DNA from: Pseudomonas parakoreensis | GTDB taxonomy: Bacteria > Pseudomonadota > Gammaproteobacteria > Pseudomonadales > Pseudomonadaceae | DNA length: 64,000 bases | Assembly (NCBI RefSeq): GCF_021602155.1 | Contig: NZ_BQHY01000001.1 | Location: 1-64,000 of the forward strand | Direction: 5' to 3' | Shown here: in pieces, positions 36,741 through 46,500 of the stretch | How positions within the stretch are numbered: position 1 is the stretch's first letter | Layout of the letters: each line of letters starts with the position of its first letter | Notes under the pieces: generated by a model | The model's input: only the letters and a program-made list of their open reading frames with translations | Database searches by the model: none | Told to the model about the DNA's origin: nothing | Position numbers and translations under genes: made by a program

Positions 36741-37187
36741 ATGAAAACCGGCTTCGCAAAATCACAGGCAGGCGCAGTGGCGATCGAATTCGCCCTGGTA
36801 TTCGTGATTTTTTTTGCCGTGTTCTACGCGCTGGTCAGTTACAGCCTGCCGTTTGTATTGATGCAGACCTTCAATGAGGCGACATCCGAAGCGGTGCGCC
36901 GCAGCGTCGCAGTCGACCCCAACACGCCCGGTTATGCCTCCGTGGTGGTGAGCACTGCCAACACCGCGTTGACCCAGCAGTTGCAGTGGGTGCCACCCGC
37001 GCTGAACCTGGTGGTCGGCGTCGACACCTCAGCGGTGTATGACGCCACTCAAGGTACGCTGACGGTCAGAGTCGATTACCCCACCAGCAAGCTCAATCAG
37101 GTCATTCCGTTTCTGGTGCTACCGAGCGTGGGTGCCGTGCCGAGCCTGCCCGCCACCCTCTCCGCCGCGTCGAGCCTGAAATTTTGA
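36741..37187 (+). CDS. TadE-like pseudopilin
   Basis: A 148-residue protein with the TadE N-terminal motif GAVAIEFALVFVIFF just after a short basic leader, then a single hydrophobic helix and a periplasmic domain. It is a minor pseudopilin of the Tad system normally processed by a prepilin peptidase; the local peptidase gene is broken. I take the ATG at 36741 over a GTG at 36717. The stop overlaps the start of the sensor kinase (TTGA). Confidence 0.82.
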   Translation: MKTGFAKSQAGAVAIEFALVFVIFFAVFYALVSYSLPFVLMQTFNEATSEAVRRSVAVDPNTPGYASVVVSTANTALTQQLQWVPPALNLVVGVDTSAVYDATQGTLTVRVDYPTSKLNQVIPFLVLPSVGAVPSLPATLSAASSLKF

Positions 37188-39931
37188 CCTCCGGCGACCA
37201 TCTGCTCGGACGCCTGCTCAAACGTGCGCCCGCGCCCGCCAGCGAACTGCCCGACCACCTCGGCTCACCGCCGCAGGGTTTGCACCTGCACCTGGATCAC
37301 GACGGCGGCGTACTGCAGATGGCCGGGCCGTTGCGTCATCTGTTGGCGCAACAGCCGCCACACGATTCGCCGCTGCCGTTGGCGGCCTATTTACTCGCCC
37401 ACAGTACGCTGGCGATCGAAGGCCGGCCGCAGGATTGGCAGGGGCAAATGCTCGACCTGGATTTCCCCGGACTCAGTGACCAGACCCTGCATTTGCGCGG
37501 CTGGGTGCAGCCTTCGGCGGCGGGCTGGGTATTGCAACTGATGGACATCGGCGACCTGCTGCTGGAGCGCCAGCAATCGCGCCACCGCGAATCCTGTCAG
37601 GCCCTTGCCGGGCAGATCAGCGACCACCTGCGCACCTGCAGCCTGATGCGCCTGCCGGTGGTACTCAGCGAGCAGTTGCAGGCCATCGCCCAGCGCTGGC
37701 GAATCCCGTGCCTGGCCATCGCCCTGCTCGACGAACAGGCACAGGGCTGGCAGATTTTTCAACACTATCGCGCCCACGATGCCCCCATGCTGTGGCAGGA
37801 CGGCCAGCGTCTGGGCACGCCGCTCGACAGCCTCAACGGCAGCGCACCGCAGCGTCTCGGCGCGCATCACGGTTTGTTCGAACACTCGCGCGTTGCAGCG
37901 ATCTTCGGCAACGCCGATGGTTTCGCCGTGCCCTACAGCGATGATCGCGGGGTGGCGGCATGGCTGCTCTGTGGTTTCTACACCGTGGACGTTGTCGCGC
38001 CACACCTGAGCGACCGCGACTGGATGTCACTGACCGGCGCGCTCGCCGGCCCGCTGCTCAGCCGTCTGCGGGATCAGCAACATCATCACTACACCGAGCG
38101 CCTCGAGTCGCTGCAAACCCTGCTGGGTACCGGCTGGTGGGAAATGCTCGGGGACGACGTGTTGCTGGCGCCGTCGCTGCTCGCTGCGCTGCCGGCGGAC
38201 AGCGCGCGAATCTCGCTGCAAGCCTGGCTGGCGCTGATTCATCCGGCCGACCGCGAAGAACTGCGCAGCCGTGTGCACGCCCTGCAACTGCACGGCGAGG
38301 CCCTGAGCCTGAGCGTTCGTCTGCACCGCAGCGAACCAGGACAACCACCGCTGTGGTATCGCGTGCAAGGTCAGGTCGCCGGCAGCGGTGAACAGCGGCG
38401 CCTGGTGGGGTTCATGCTCGACATCAGCGACATCCGGAACCAGCAGCAGCGAGCCGAAGCTGCGCACGCGCGACTGGACAACCTGATCGCCAGTTCGCCA
38501 GCAGTGATTTATGTGCAGCGTTACGTCGAGGGCGCGCTACGTCCCGATTTCTTCAGCGCCAGTTTGCAGCCGCTGCTGGGCTGGACGCCGGACGAGGGCA
38601 TTGGCACTGACTGGGTGCAATTGATTCATCCTGAAGACCGCGATCTGTATTTCGCCCGCACCCGCCAACTGCTGCGTGAAGGCTCGGTGCGCGCGCGCTT
38701 TCGTTTACGCGACGCGCGCGGCGAATACCACTGGCTACTCGATGAAGCCAAGCTGCTGCGCAATGACCTGGGCCTGCCAGTCGAAGCCGTCGGCCTGTGG
38801 CTGGACGTCACCGAAGCGACACTCGCCGCCGAACAGGTCAAACAGAGCGAAGAGCGCTACCGGATTCTGGTGGAAGACTCGCCGGCGATGATTTGCCGTT
38901 ATCGTCCGGACCTGACCCTGACCTTCGGCAACCGGCCACTGGCGACTTATCTGGAATGCTCGCCGGAGCAATTGCCGGGGGTCGATCTGGGCAGCTGGAT
39001 GTCCGACGAACAACGCGCCGCCTTCGTGCAACGCCTGGCGCTGCTGACTCCAGAGCTGCCGGTGAGCACCGCCGAAATCAGCCTGCAATTACCTGGGCGC
39101 GAACATGCCTGGTGGGTATGGTCCGATCGCGGGGTGTTCGATGAACACGGGCGCCTGCTCGAAGTGCAGGCCGTGGGCCGCGACAACACCGAGGTACGCC
39201 GCTCGCAACAGCAACTCACACAAAGCGCGAAAATGGCCACCCTCGGCGAAATGGCCACCGGCCTGGCCCACGAAATCAACCAGCCGCTGAACGTGATGCG
39301 CATGGCCATCGTCAACGTGCTCAAGCGTCTGGGCAATGGTGATGTGCAGATCGACTACCTGACCGACAAACTCAATCGCATCGACGCCCAGGTGCAGCGC
39401 GCGGCGAAAGTGGTCGATCACATGCGCGTGTTCGGTCGCCGCTCGGAGGTCGAGCAGCAACTGTTCAATCCGGCTTCGGCCATCGAAGGGACGCTGTCGT
39501 TGCTCGCCGAAGGCATGCGCGGCAAAGGTGTCGACCTGCGGATCAGCGAAACCGGTTTTAGCGTGCAGGTGCGCGGCTATGTCGATCAACTGGAACAGGT
39601 GCTGATCAACCTGATGGTCAATGCCCGCGATGCGCTGCTCGGCAAACGCGAGAAGGACGCGTCATTCAAACCCTGGATTTCGATTTACGCCGAGCGCGAT
39701 GAAAGCAAGGTGCGGCTGTGGGTTGAGGACAACGGTGGCGGCATCGACCCACGTTTGCTGGAGCGGATTTTCGAACCGTTCTTCACCACCAAACCGGTGG
39801 GCGTCGGCACCGGTCTGGGGCTGTCGGTGAGCTACGGCATCATTGAAAACATGGGCGGCCATTTGAGCGTGCGCAACTCGCTGGAGGGCGCACGTTTCTG
39901 CATCGAGTTGCCGATAGCGCCGGACGTTTAG
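37184..39931 (+). CDS. Large multi-PAS hybridless sensor histidine kinase, PprA-like
   Basis: A 915-residue cytoplasmic kinase. The N-terminal half holds GAF/PAS-like domains; PAS blocks are clear at about 430-545 ([10 protein letters not shown]...GWTPDEG) and 560-670. The H box is [11 protein letters not shown] with His696, the N box [10 protein letters not shown], and the G boxes VEDNGGGID and GTGLGLSV follow. No receiver domain or membrane helix is present. The frame can start at a TTG overlapping the TadE stop. Length, place and architecture resemble P. aeruginosa PprA, whose partner PprB controls Tad genes; no pprB is in this window. The assignment is contextual. Confidence 0.83.
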   Translation: MTSGDHLLGRLLKRAPAPASELPDHLGSPPQGLHLHLDHDGGVLQMAGPLRHLLAQQPPHDSPLPLAAYLLAHSTLAIEGRPQDWQGQMLDLDFPGLSDQTLHLRGWVQPSAAGWVLQLMDIGDLLLERQQSRHRESCQALAGQISDHLRTCSLMRLPVVLSEQLQAIAQRWRIPCLAIALLDEQAQGWQIFQHYRAHDAPMLWQDGQRLGTPLDSLNGSAPQRLGAHHGLFEHSRVAAIFGNADGFAVPYSDDRGVAAWLLCGFYTVDVVAPHLSDRDWMSLTGALAGPLLSRLRDQQHHHYTERLESLQTLLGTGWWEMLGDDVLLAPSLLAALPADSARISLQAWLALIHPADREELRSRVHALQLHGEALSLSVRLHRSEPGQPPLWYRVQGQVAGSGEQRRLVGFMLDISDIRNQQQRAEAAHARLDNLIASSPAVIYVQRYVEGALRPDFFSASLQPLLGWTPDEGIGTDWVQLIHPEDRDLYFARTRQLLREGSVRARFRLRDARGEYHWLLDEAKLLRNDLGLPVEAVGLWLDVTEATLAAEQVKQSEERYRILVEDSPAMICRYRPDLTLTFGNRPLATYLECSPEQLPGVDLGSWMSDEQRAAFVQRLALLTPELPVSTAEISLQLPGREHAWWVWSDRGVFDEHGRLLEVQAVGRDNTEVRRSQQQLTQSAKMATLGEMATGLAHEINQPLNVMRMAIVNVLKRLGNGDVQIDYLTDKLNRIDAQVQRAAKVVDHMRVFGRRSEVEQQLFNPASAIEGTLSLLAEGMRGKGVDLRISETGFSVQVRGYVDQLEQVLINLMVNARDALLGKREKDASFKPWISIYAERDESKVRLWVEDNGGGIDPRLLERIFEPFFTTKPVGVGTGLGLSVSYGIIENMGGHLSVRNSLEGARFCIELPIAPDV

Positions 39932-41928
39932 ATCACCAGATAAGCCTTGCCGGTCTGACCGCAGGTCATGTTGGCGCCGACGTCGACGTCCATCAGGTTG
40001 ATGCCCAGGCTTTTCAGCAGGTTGTTGAGCAAGGGGTCGAGCAAAGGTGCCAGCAAGTTAGTGACCACCGGCAGTAATTTGTTGGTGACATCGCTGATCA
40101 AAGAAGCGACCCCGGTGACGATAGAGCCCAAAGGATTACTGCCCTGTGGTTTGTAGACAGTCAAGTTGATGCCGGCCAGAGTCCCGGCGAGGCTGCCAAC
40201 GATGTCAGTGGTTGGGGCTGCTGACTGCACACTAGGTGGGAGTTTGAGGTTGGCCGGTGTATTGAACGGTGGAACGCTGGCGTTCACGCTCGAAAACAGC
40301 AGGTCTTGAGTGTTTTTCGCGACGCTGGTGTCTAGCATGATGCCGATACCTCCGGCCCCGAACTGAATGTGGCTGCTCGCGTCGCAGCCGAATAGCCCGT
40401 AGCAAGTCTCGATGCCCAGATCAATCAGCGGCAACGGTGTGACCGTCGGTTCGGCGGACGAGGAAAAGGCGTTGGTCGGATCGATCTTGCCGAGTTTGAG
40501 ATCAGCAATGGAAGTGACGGTATGGGCAGTCAGGCTCTTTACTCCAGTCGTACCTGTCGGACAACTGTAATCTGTGACATAGCTCTGAGCACCGCCCGCA
40601 TCCAGACTGATATCGATTTCTGGAGAGGGTAGAAGTCTCGGGGCCAGTTGCTCGCAACCGGTTCCAAGCAGGCAGAGAACCGAATTCAATGTGGCCGCCA
40701 GATCCAGGTGCAGCAGCGCATTCAAAGTCGGGGTCAAGGCACCCACTAATCCGAGCACGGCATTGGTCAACCCAGCCACCCCACTCAATACCGGCAGATT
40801 CACCGAGATGAAGGTACGAATCTGCGCCGTGCGCACATAAATCCGGTCCGGCCCCAACGGATTGGCCTTGGCCCGCGCCGGATCGCCAATGGCCGAGAAC
40901 TGCGGCGGCTCGATCACCTTGACCCGCACCGTGACATTCGCCAGCCCCAGCACGCTGATCGGCAAGGTCGCAGCCACCGCGCTCTTGCTGTTGGCCAGTT
41001 GCACCACGCCCTGAATCAATTGCAGCAGTTGCAGGTTGGCATCCAGCCCGGCCGCTGTCGTGCCGGTTTGCAACTGCAGGATGTCGCCGAGCTTGACCGG
41101 CGCCGCATTGATCGCCGCCACCTGCAATTGCCCCAGCGCAGTGATCACCGTGGCGGTCGCGCCGTTGAGCTGCACCACCGTCGCGGCCGCCTGAATCAGT
41201 TGGGTGACCGTGGCCTGGGTGTTGAGCAGTTGCGTGTAGTTACCGGCAGCGACGTTGAGGTTGATTGCCAGTTGGTTGAGGTAGCTGAGCAGGTTGATGT
41301 CGGTATTGAGCAGGCCATCCCAGCCCAGTGCCGTGAGGTTGACGTTGCCGCCGAGCAGCCCGGAGAACAGCGGATTGAGGATGTTCGATTGTGCGGTGTT
41401 GATGCTCGCAAGGTTGCTGCGAATGTTCAGTTGCGCGACCGTCGGCGTCGGCTGGGCGGCGACAGCCGAAGCATTCAGCGTGGTGTTCAGACTGACCGCC
41501 GAGCCCGTGAACAGCGCTTGTACCCCACCGGCAAAACTGGTGGTCACTGTGCGGCTGGCAGCGACTTTCACCGCCGTCGACTGCGTCGCATCGGCAGTGA
41601 ACGCGCGCAGTCCGGTAGCGGCGGTCTGCACGCTGCCGCAAGTGGTCACCAGCGTGTTGTTGCCATCGACGGTGTAGCCATTGCGCACGGCGCTTTGCCC
41701 GGCGTAAGTCGCGGCGCTGAGGCCTGACTGGCAGTTGCCGCCGCGACTGACCGCCTCCAGCGCCGCACTGTCGACCACCCGCTGCAACTTGCGCTGCTCC
41801 ATGTACAGCCGACCGGTGTCGACCACCAACAGCATCAACACCAGCGCCAGACTGAGGGTCGCAGCCGCCATCAAGCCGATCGCCCCGCGTTGCCGGGCCG
41901 GGCCGTTGAACTGCGTACGAGGCGACAT
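39928..41928 (-). CDS. TadG-like Tad pilus protein
   Basis: A 666-residue protein. The N-terminus (RQRGAIGLMAAATLSLALVL, about 13-32) is the TadG/Flp pilus-assembly domain with one membrane helix, followed by RKLQRVVDSAALEAVSRGG. The long remainder is rich in Ala, Leu, Asn, Thr and Gln and would be periplasmic; several cysteines lie in the C-terminal third. It is convergent with the kinase gene, the two stops overlapping by 4 bases. The region 40130-40700 has visibly lower GC and different codon choice from the first half. Confidence 0.85.
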   Translation of the reverse strand: MSPRTQFNGPARQRGAIGLMAAATLSLALVLMLLVVDTGRLYMEQRKLQRVVDSAALEAVSRGGNCQSGLSAATYAGQSAVRNGYTVDGNNTLVTTCGSVQTAATGLRAFTADATQSTAVKVAASRTVTTSFAGGVQALFTGSAVSLNTTLNASAVAAQPTPTVAQLNIRSNLASINTAQSNILNPLFSGLLGGNVNLTALGWDGLLNTDINLLSYLNQLAINLNVAAGNYTQLLNTQATVTQLIQAAATVVQLNGATATVITALGQLQVAAINAAPVKLGDILQLQTGTTAAGLDANLQLLQLIQGVVQLANSKSAVAATLPISVLGLANVTVRVKVIEPPQFSAIGDPARAKANPLGPDRIYVRTAQIRTFISVNLPVLSGVAGLTNAVLGLVGALTPTLNALLHLDLAATLNSVLCLLGTGCEQLAPRLLPSPEIDISLDAGGAQSYVTDYSCPTGTTGVKSLTAHTVTSIADLKLGKIDPTNAFSSSAEPTVTPLPLIDLGIETCYGLFGCDASSHIQFGAGGIGIMLDTSVAKNTQDLLFSSVNASVPPFNTPANLKLPPSVQSAAPTTDIVGSLAGTLAGINLTVYKPQGSNPLGSIVTGVASLISDVTNKLLPVVTNLLAPLLDPLLNNLLKSLGINLMDVDVGANMTCGQTGKAYLVI

Positions 41929-42041
41929 GGCGCACTCCTTTGCCGGCGCGTTGCCGAGCGCTACCTCCGATGGTGGATTTGAGTGTAGACGGCGCTAGTG
42001 GCAACGCGCCATTTGGTGCTGCACAAAACCCTGCAGACCTC

Positions 42042-42118
42042 GCCTGCTCGCGAATGCGCTGTGTCATTCAACATGGAGGTGGCTGACACGCCGTCTTCGC
42101 GAGCAAGCTCGCTCCCAC
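42042..42118. repeat. REPIN, family C (left arm degraded)
   Basis: A family-C inverted pair whose left arm keeps only GCCTGCTCGCGAA, while the right arm is complete. It lies upstream of tadG and downstream of the DUF4136 genes. Confidence 0.75.
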
Positions 42119-42135
42119 AGGGGATTTGTGACGGG

Positions 42136-42170
42136 GCAAAAAAACGGGAGCCTCTTGGGCTCCCGTTTTT
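42136..42170. terminator. Bidirectional intrinsic terminator
   Basis: The stem CGGGAGCC/GGCTCCCG (42145-42152 and 42158-42165) is flanked by an A run on the left and a T run on the right. It ends the DUF4136 lipoprotein unit on the minus strand. Confidence 0.85.
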
Positions 42171-42180
42171 TTACGGCGCA

Positions 42181-42738
42181 CTAGTGCGGTGGATAGTTGG
42201 CCAATATCCGGCTGACGGTTTCGCGCACCGCGTTGCTGCGATCCTGCGGATTGGGCGTGCTGCTGAGCATTTGCTCGTCGCTGCCGCGCCACACCAGTTT
42301 GCCGTCCTTGCCGTCGAGCAGGTCGATCTGGATCGTTGCCACCTTGTATATGATGTTGCGGGTTTCGTTGTACATCGGCGCGCCCCAGTAACCGTTCCAC
42401 GGGCCGCCCCAACCGCCGCCGTAGTTGGTGGTCACTTGCTGCTGGCGATCTTCGACGATCAGGTAGGTCTGCACACTCAGGTCACCCTTGGCCCCCGCTG
42501 CGGCGGGACGCAAACCGCGCTGGTCGAGCTGATCACTGACGGCCTGGCGGATGCGTTGCTCGGTCAGGTCGCTCTTGATCCGTGGATCATCCGGGCGATA
42601 TTGCAGCGCGGGTTCTTTCCAGCTCCAGCTGCGATAGGCGGCGAAATCGCGGCTGGCGTCAAAGTCGTGATTGACCTGGTTGGCAGCGCAGGCACTGAGC
42701 AGCGCGGCCATGGCCAGTAAAGCGAGACGACGGAACAT
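42181..42738 (-). CDS. DUF4136-family lipoprotein (a)
   Basis: A 185-residue lipoprotein precursor with signal and lipobox LSAC (Cys17). The DUF4136 fold is recognisable from the start (DFDASRDFAAYRSWSWKEP) to the end (RSNAVRETVSRILANYPP). A glycine/tryptophan-rich insert (GGGWGGPWNGYWGAP) is in the middle. Members are outer-membrane-directed lipoproteins of unknown role. It is the second of two tandem paralogues, 51 bases after the first. Confidence 0.9.
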   Translation of the reverse strand: MFRRLALLAMAALLSACAANQVNHDFDASRDFAAYRSWSWKEPALQYRPDDPRIKSDLTEQRIRQAVSDQLDQRGLRPAAAGAKGDLSVQTYLIVEDRQQQVTTNYGGGWGGPWNGYWGAPMYNETRNIIYKVATIQIDLLDGKDGKLVWRGSDEQMLSSTPNPQDRSNAVRETVSRILANYPPH

Positions 42739-42789
42739 GGTTGTTCTCCGGTTGAAGGCCTGAACCTGCGAAGCGTTCTCACCTGAAGT

Positions 42790-43401
42790 CTAGCTCGGCG
42801 GATAGGCCGACAGGGCTTTTTCCAGAGCCTCGCGAATGGCATCGGTGCGCACCAGTTGGCTGCCCTGGTTGGCGGTTTCGGCGCTGGCGCTCCACACCGG
42901 TTGCCCGGTGCCGGCGTCGAACAGATTGACCTGCACCACCACGACCTGCTCCTGATAGGTGCGAACAATCGGCACAGTGTTATACATGCCGTAACCGTGT
43001 CCGTAGCGATCATAGCCACCGTATCCGCCGTAGTAGCCGTAGTCGTCCTGCACCTGACGCAAGCGGGTTTCCAGACGCAGGTTGGCGCTGACCAACAGGT
43101 CGGCCGGTCGGTTGTCGTGCAACGGCCGCAATCCGCGCTGATCCAGCGCATTGCTCACCGCTTCGGCCACTTGCGCCGAGTCGGCCCACGCCGTGCCCGG
43201 CGGCAACTGGCCGTTGAGCCAGGCCCAACTGCGATAGCGCCCGTAATCGCGTGGCGGTGCCGGATAAGCACTGCGATCAAAGGTGTTGGCCGCTTGCGGC
43301 GGTGCCGGCGGCAACGGCCGTGACTGCGCGACGTACGGGTTGCTGCCCTGGCAGGCGGCCAGCCCCAGGCAGATCAGCAATAAACCGGATTGAGCTTTCA
43401 T
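42790..43401 (-). CDS. DUF4136-family lipoprotein (b)
   Basis: A 203-residue paralogue of the next gene, with lipobox LAAC (Cys17), a proline-rich stretch (LPPAPPQAA) after it, then [13 protein letters not shown] and a tyrosine/glycine-rich insert ([18 protein letters not shown]). The C-terminus [14 protein letters not shown] is shared with its neighbour. Function unknown. It is transcribed just after the cmoM gene on the same strand (12 bases), so the pair may be read through with it. Confidence 0.9.
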   Translation of the reverse strand: MKAQSGLLLICLGLAACQGSNPYVAQSRPLPPAPPQAANTFDRSAYPAPPRDYGRYRSWAWLNGQLPPGTAWADSAQVAEAVSNALDQRGLRPLHDNRPADLLVSANLRLETRLRQVQDDYGYYGGYGGYDRYGHGYGMYNTVPIVRTYQEQVVVVQVNLFDAGTGQPVWSASAETANQGSQLVRTDAIREALEKALSAYPPS

Positions 43402-43413
43402 GCGATGCTCCGA

Positions 43414-44163
43414 TCAGATCGGCCGGCAGATCCAGTGCAAGTAACGCCCAAGCCCGGCGAAGCTTGGGTGGCGACGGTGAGCGAGCTCCATCTCCAGCAA
43501 ATCCACGAGTTCGGCGCGAGCCTGGAATTCCACGGGCATGTAGTCGTGAAAAACCCGGATCCCGCTCTGGGTTTCGACCTGCCACAACCCTTCGATTTGC
43601 GTTGCCAGCTCCCGCGGATCAAGCGGCTGCTGCGGGGTCAGGCTTTGCTTTTCACCGGCCATGGTGTTTTTGCGCATTTTCTTGAAATGGCCTTTGAGCA
43701 GGTTGCGATAAATCAGCGCATCCCGGTTGTAGAACGCCAGCGACAGCCAGCCGCCGGGGCTGGTCAGCTGATGCAGCACTGGCAGGATCGCATGGGGTTC
43801 GGCCAGCCATTCGAGTACGGCGTGGCAGATCACCAGATCGTAGGGTTCGGTGAGCTGACCGAGCAGCTCCTGCCACGGCGCCTGGATGAACGTCGCGCTC
43901 TGCCCGGCTTCGGCGAAGCGTTGACGAGCCCCTTCGAGCATCGGTTCGGCCGGTTCGGTGAAGGTCACTTGATGGCCACGCTCGGCCAGCCACAGCGACA
44001 TGTGGCCCAGGCCGCCACCGATGTCCAGCACGCGCAATGGCCGGTCCGGCAACGCTTCGGCCAGGTCGGCCTGCAACACCGCCAGGCGAATCGCGCCTTT
44101 GGCACCACCGTAGATTTTTTCGGCGAAACGGGTCGCCAACTGATCGAAATGCCGGTCGCTCAT
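43414..44163 (-). CDS. cmoM: tRNA 5-carboxymethoxyuridine methyltransferase CmoM
   Basis: A 249-residue class I SAM methyltransferase with motif I VLDIGGGLGHMSLW (45-58) and the CmoM-type NRDALIYRNLLKGHF block. It methylates 5-carboxymethoxyuridine at the wobble position of certain tRNAs. The start overlaps the stop of the MazG-like gene by one base, so both are probably co-translated. Confidence 0.9.
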   Translation of the reverse strand: MSDRHFDQLATRFAEKIYGGAKGAIRLAVLQADLAEALPDRPLRVLDIGGGLGHMSLWLAERGHQVTFTEPAEPMLEGARQRFAEAGQSATFIQAPWQELLGQLTEPYDLVICHAVLEWLAEPHAILPVLHQLTSPGGWLSLAFYNRDALIYRNLLKGHFKKMRKNTMAGEKQSLTPQQPLDPRELATQIEGLWQVETQSGIRVFHDYMPVEFQARAELVDLLEMELAHRRHPSFAGLGRYLHWICRPI

Positions 44164-44465
44164 CAGCTGAACCGCCGTTCGCTGTCGGCGAGTTTGCTGC
44201 GCACCACTTCATTCATGTCCAGCCCCAACTCGCTGCACAGCAGCAACAGATACAGGACGATGTCACCGACTTCCTGCCCGGCATGCGCCAGTTTGTCCGC
44301 CGGCAACTGGCGCGACTGGTCTTCGGTCAGCCACTGGAAAATCTCCACCAGCTCGGACATTTCCACGCTGGCGGCCATGGCGAGGTTTTTCGGGCTGTGA
44401 AATTGTCGCCAGTCATTACGGTCGCGGATGGCGTGCAGGCGTTCGGTCAGTTCAACAAGGTTCAT
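44163..44465 (-). CDS. MazG-like nucleotide pyrophosphohydrolase
   Basis: A 100-residue single MazG-type domain (all-alpha NTP pyrophosphatase). The metal-binding pattern is present: EMSELVEIFQW (ExxE) and QEVGDIVLYLL (ExxD). It probably removes damaged or non-canonical nucleotides. AGGAG 6 bases before the ATG at 44465 sets the start; the longer open frame reads through a REPIN. It is the first gene of the unit with cmoM. Confidence 0.9.
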   Translation of the reverse strand: MNLVELTERLHAIRDRNDWRQFHSPKNLAMAASVEMSELVEIFQWLTEDQSRQLPADKLAHAGQEVGDIVLYLLLLCSELGLDMNEVVRSKLADSERRFS

Positions 44466-44522
44466 CGGGCTCTCCTGAAGGCGTATAGCTTCGGGGGGAT
44501 ACGCGTTGAAGGCAAGGCCCAC

Positions 44523-44606
44523 GTAGGAGCTGCCGCAGGCTGCGATCTTTTGATCTTGCCCCTGAAAATCAACAGCCAAAGATCGCAGCCTGCGGCAGCT
44601 CCTACA
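44523..44606. repeat. REPIN, family A (inverted pair)
   Basis: An inverted pair of family-A REPs, both with the GCCGCAGGC/GCCTGCGGC variant, in the divergent region between the MazG-like gene and the small membrane protein. Confidence 0.85.
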
Positions 44607-44704
44607 GATTTTCCGTTCGGCGCAGCATTGGGCCATACTCCTGTCAGGGAACTCGGCCACCCGCGTTGTGGCCCAAGGCTCAGCTCTTTCATCAGGATGC
44701 ACAC

Positions 44705-44998
44705 ATGCAGGTAGAAAGCTTTTTCGAATGGCTCGGCCAGGCACTCGGTTCGATCATCCGCTTCATCGTCGATGGCCTCAGCGGCCTGTTCAACATACTG
44801 AGCAACGCTGGCGGCAATTTTGTCGATGGCCTGGCGAAGACGCTGGGCATGGACACCTCGATCATCAGCATCCTCGCGCTGATTGTCGGCCTGATGCTGC
44901 TGTGGTCGGCGATTCGCGCGTTCATGAATGCGTCGATCATTGCCGGGATCATCTGGCTGCTGTTGGGGTTGTGGTTGTTGAGCTGGATCATCCATTAG
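44705..44998 (+). CDS. Small membrane protein of unknown function (97 aa)
   Basis: The 97-residue product has an amphipathic N-terminal half (VESFFEWLGQALGSIIRFIV) and two hydrophobic helices at about 54-72 and 78-96 (LLLGLWLLSWII). AGGA upstream supports the ATG at 44705. I do not recognise a named family. A REPIN separates it from the MATE gene. Confidence 0.7.
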   Translation: MQVESFFEWLGQALGSIIRFIVDGLSGLFNILSNAGGNFVDGLAKTLGMDTSIISILALIVGLMLLWSAIRAFMNASIIAGIIWLLLGLWLLSWIIH

Positions 44999-45003
44999 CC
45001 CTT

Positions 45004-45090
45004 GTGGGAGCGAGCCTGCTCGCGAAGGCGTCAGATCAGCCAAAACGGCTCTGGATGACACACCGCTTTCGCAAGCAGGCTCGCTCCCAC
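45004..45090. repeat. REPIN, family C (inverted pair)
   Basis: An inverted pair of family-C REPs, 6 bases after the small membrane protein gene and 60 bases before the MATE gene. Confidence 0.85.
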
Positions 45091-45150
45091 ATTGGTTTGT
45101 ATCGCAGGCCGCATGAATCGCTACAATCCCCGCTCCCCCAAGGAGCCCGC

Positions 45151-46500
45151 ATGTCCAACCTGATTGCCGACTGGCGCGACCGTCCGACTCACCGCAAGGT
45201 CTGGGCGCTCGCCGCGCCGATGATTCTTTCGAATATTTCCGTACCGCTGGTGGCGCTGGTCGACAGCACCGTCATCGGCCACCTGCCCCACGCCCATCAA
45301 TTGGGCGCAGTGGCGGTCGGCGCCAGCCTCTACACCTTTCTCGCCTGGGCCATGGGCTTTCTGCGCATGGGCACCACCGGGTTTGCCGCCCAGGCCGCCG
45401 GGCGCAGCGATGGCGCGGCGTTGCGGCAGATTCTGTTGCAGGGTTTGCTGCTGGCGCTGGGACTGGCAATCGTGCTCGGCACGCTCGGCGTGCCGTTGAG
45501 CGGCGTGGCCCTGCACGTCATGCAGCCGTCGGCGGAACTTGATCAACTGACCCGCGAATTCTTCCACACCCGGTTATTCGGGCTGCCGGCAGCGCTGGCC
45601 AGTTACGCCCTGGTCGGCTGGTTCCTCGGCACTCAGAACGCCCGGGCGCCGCTGGCGATTCTGCTGAGCACCAACCTGATCAACATCGCTTTGAACCTGT
45701 GGTTCGTGATTGGCCTGGAATGGGGCGTGGTCGGCTCGGCCCGGGCCTCGGTGATCGCCGAGTGGAGCGGTGCCCTGCTTGGCCTGTGGCTGACCCGTGG
45801 CGCCTTGCGCGCCTATCCCGGGCACATCGCCTGGGCGGCCTTGAAGTTGTGGCAGAACTGGCGCCCGTTGCTGGCGGTCAACCGCGACATTTTCATCCGC
45901 AGCCTGGCGCTGCAATCGGTGTTCTTCCTGATCACCGTGCAAGGCGCGCGTTTGGGCGATGCCACGGTGGCGGCCAATGCCCTGCTGCTCAACGGCCTGC
46001 TGCTGACCGCCCATGCGCTGGACGGTCTGGCGCATGCGGTCGAAGCGTTGTGCGGACACGCGATCGGCGCCCGCGATCGCCTCGCCCTGCGCCGCTCATT
46101 GGTGGTGGCCGGCGGCTGGTCGTTGCTGGCAAGCCTCGGATTTGCCGCGTTGTTTCTGCTGGCCGGGCATTTGTTCATCGAAATGCAGACCGACATCCAG
46201 AGCGTGCGCGACACCGCGTTCATCTACCTGCCGTATCTGGCGGTGTTGCCGCTGATTGCGGTCTGGAGTTATTTGCTCGACGGCCTGTTCATCGGCGCCA
46301 CCCGCGCCCGGGAGATGCGCAATGGCATGCTGCTGACCGTCGCTCTGCTGCTGCCGTTTGCCTGGGCGCTGCAAGGGTTGGGCAATCACGGGCTGTGGAT
46401 AACGTTCCTGCTGTTCATGATCTTGCGCAGCCTGACGCTCGGCGTATTGGCCCTGTGGCTGCGCCGCGACGACGGCTGGTTCAGCGGCGCCGCTCACTGA
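45151..46500 (+). CDS. MATE-family efflux transporter, DinF-like
   Basis: A 449-residue 12-helix protein with two MATE halves; the start (KVWALAAPMILSNISVPLVALVDSTVIGHL) is typical of the DinF branch. It should exchange protons or sodium for organic cations or oxidants. AAGGAG 5 bases before 45151 fixes the start. The last 7 bases overlap the convergent hydrolase gene. Confidence 0.93.
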   Translation: MSNLIADWRDRPTHRKVWALAAPMILSNISVPLVALVDSTVIGHLPHAHQLGAVAVGASLYTFLAWAMGFLRMGTTGFAAQAAGRSDGAALRQILLQGLLLALGLAIVLGTLGVPLSGVALHVMQPSAELDQLTREFFHTRLFGLPAALASYALVGWFLGTQNARAPLAILLSTNLINIALNLWFVIGLEWGVVGSARASVIAEWSGALLGLWLTRGALRAYPGHIAWAALKLWQNWRPLLAVNRDIFIRSLALQSVFFLITVQGARLGDATVAANALLLNGLLLTAHALDGLAHAVEALCGHAIGARDRLALRRSLVVAGGWSLLASLGFAALFLLAGHLFIEMQTDIQSVRDTAFIYLPYLAVLPLIAVWSYLLDGLFIGATRAREMRNGMLLTVALLLPFAWALQGLGNHGLWITFLLFMILRSLTLGVLALWLRRDDGWFSGAAH

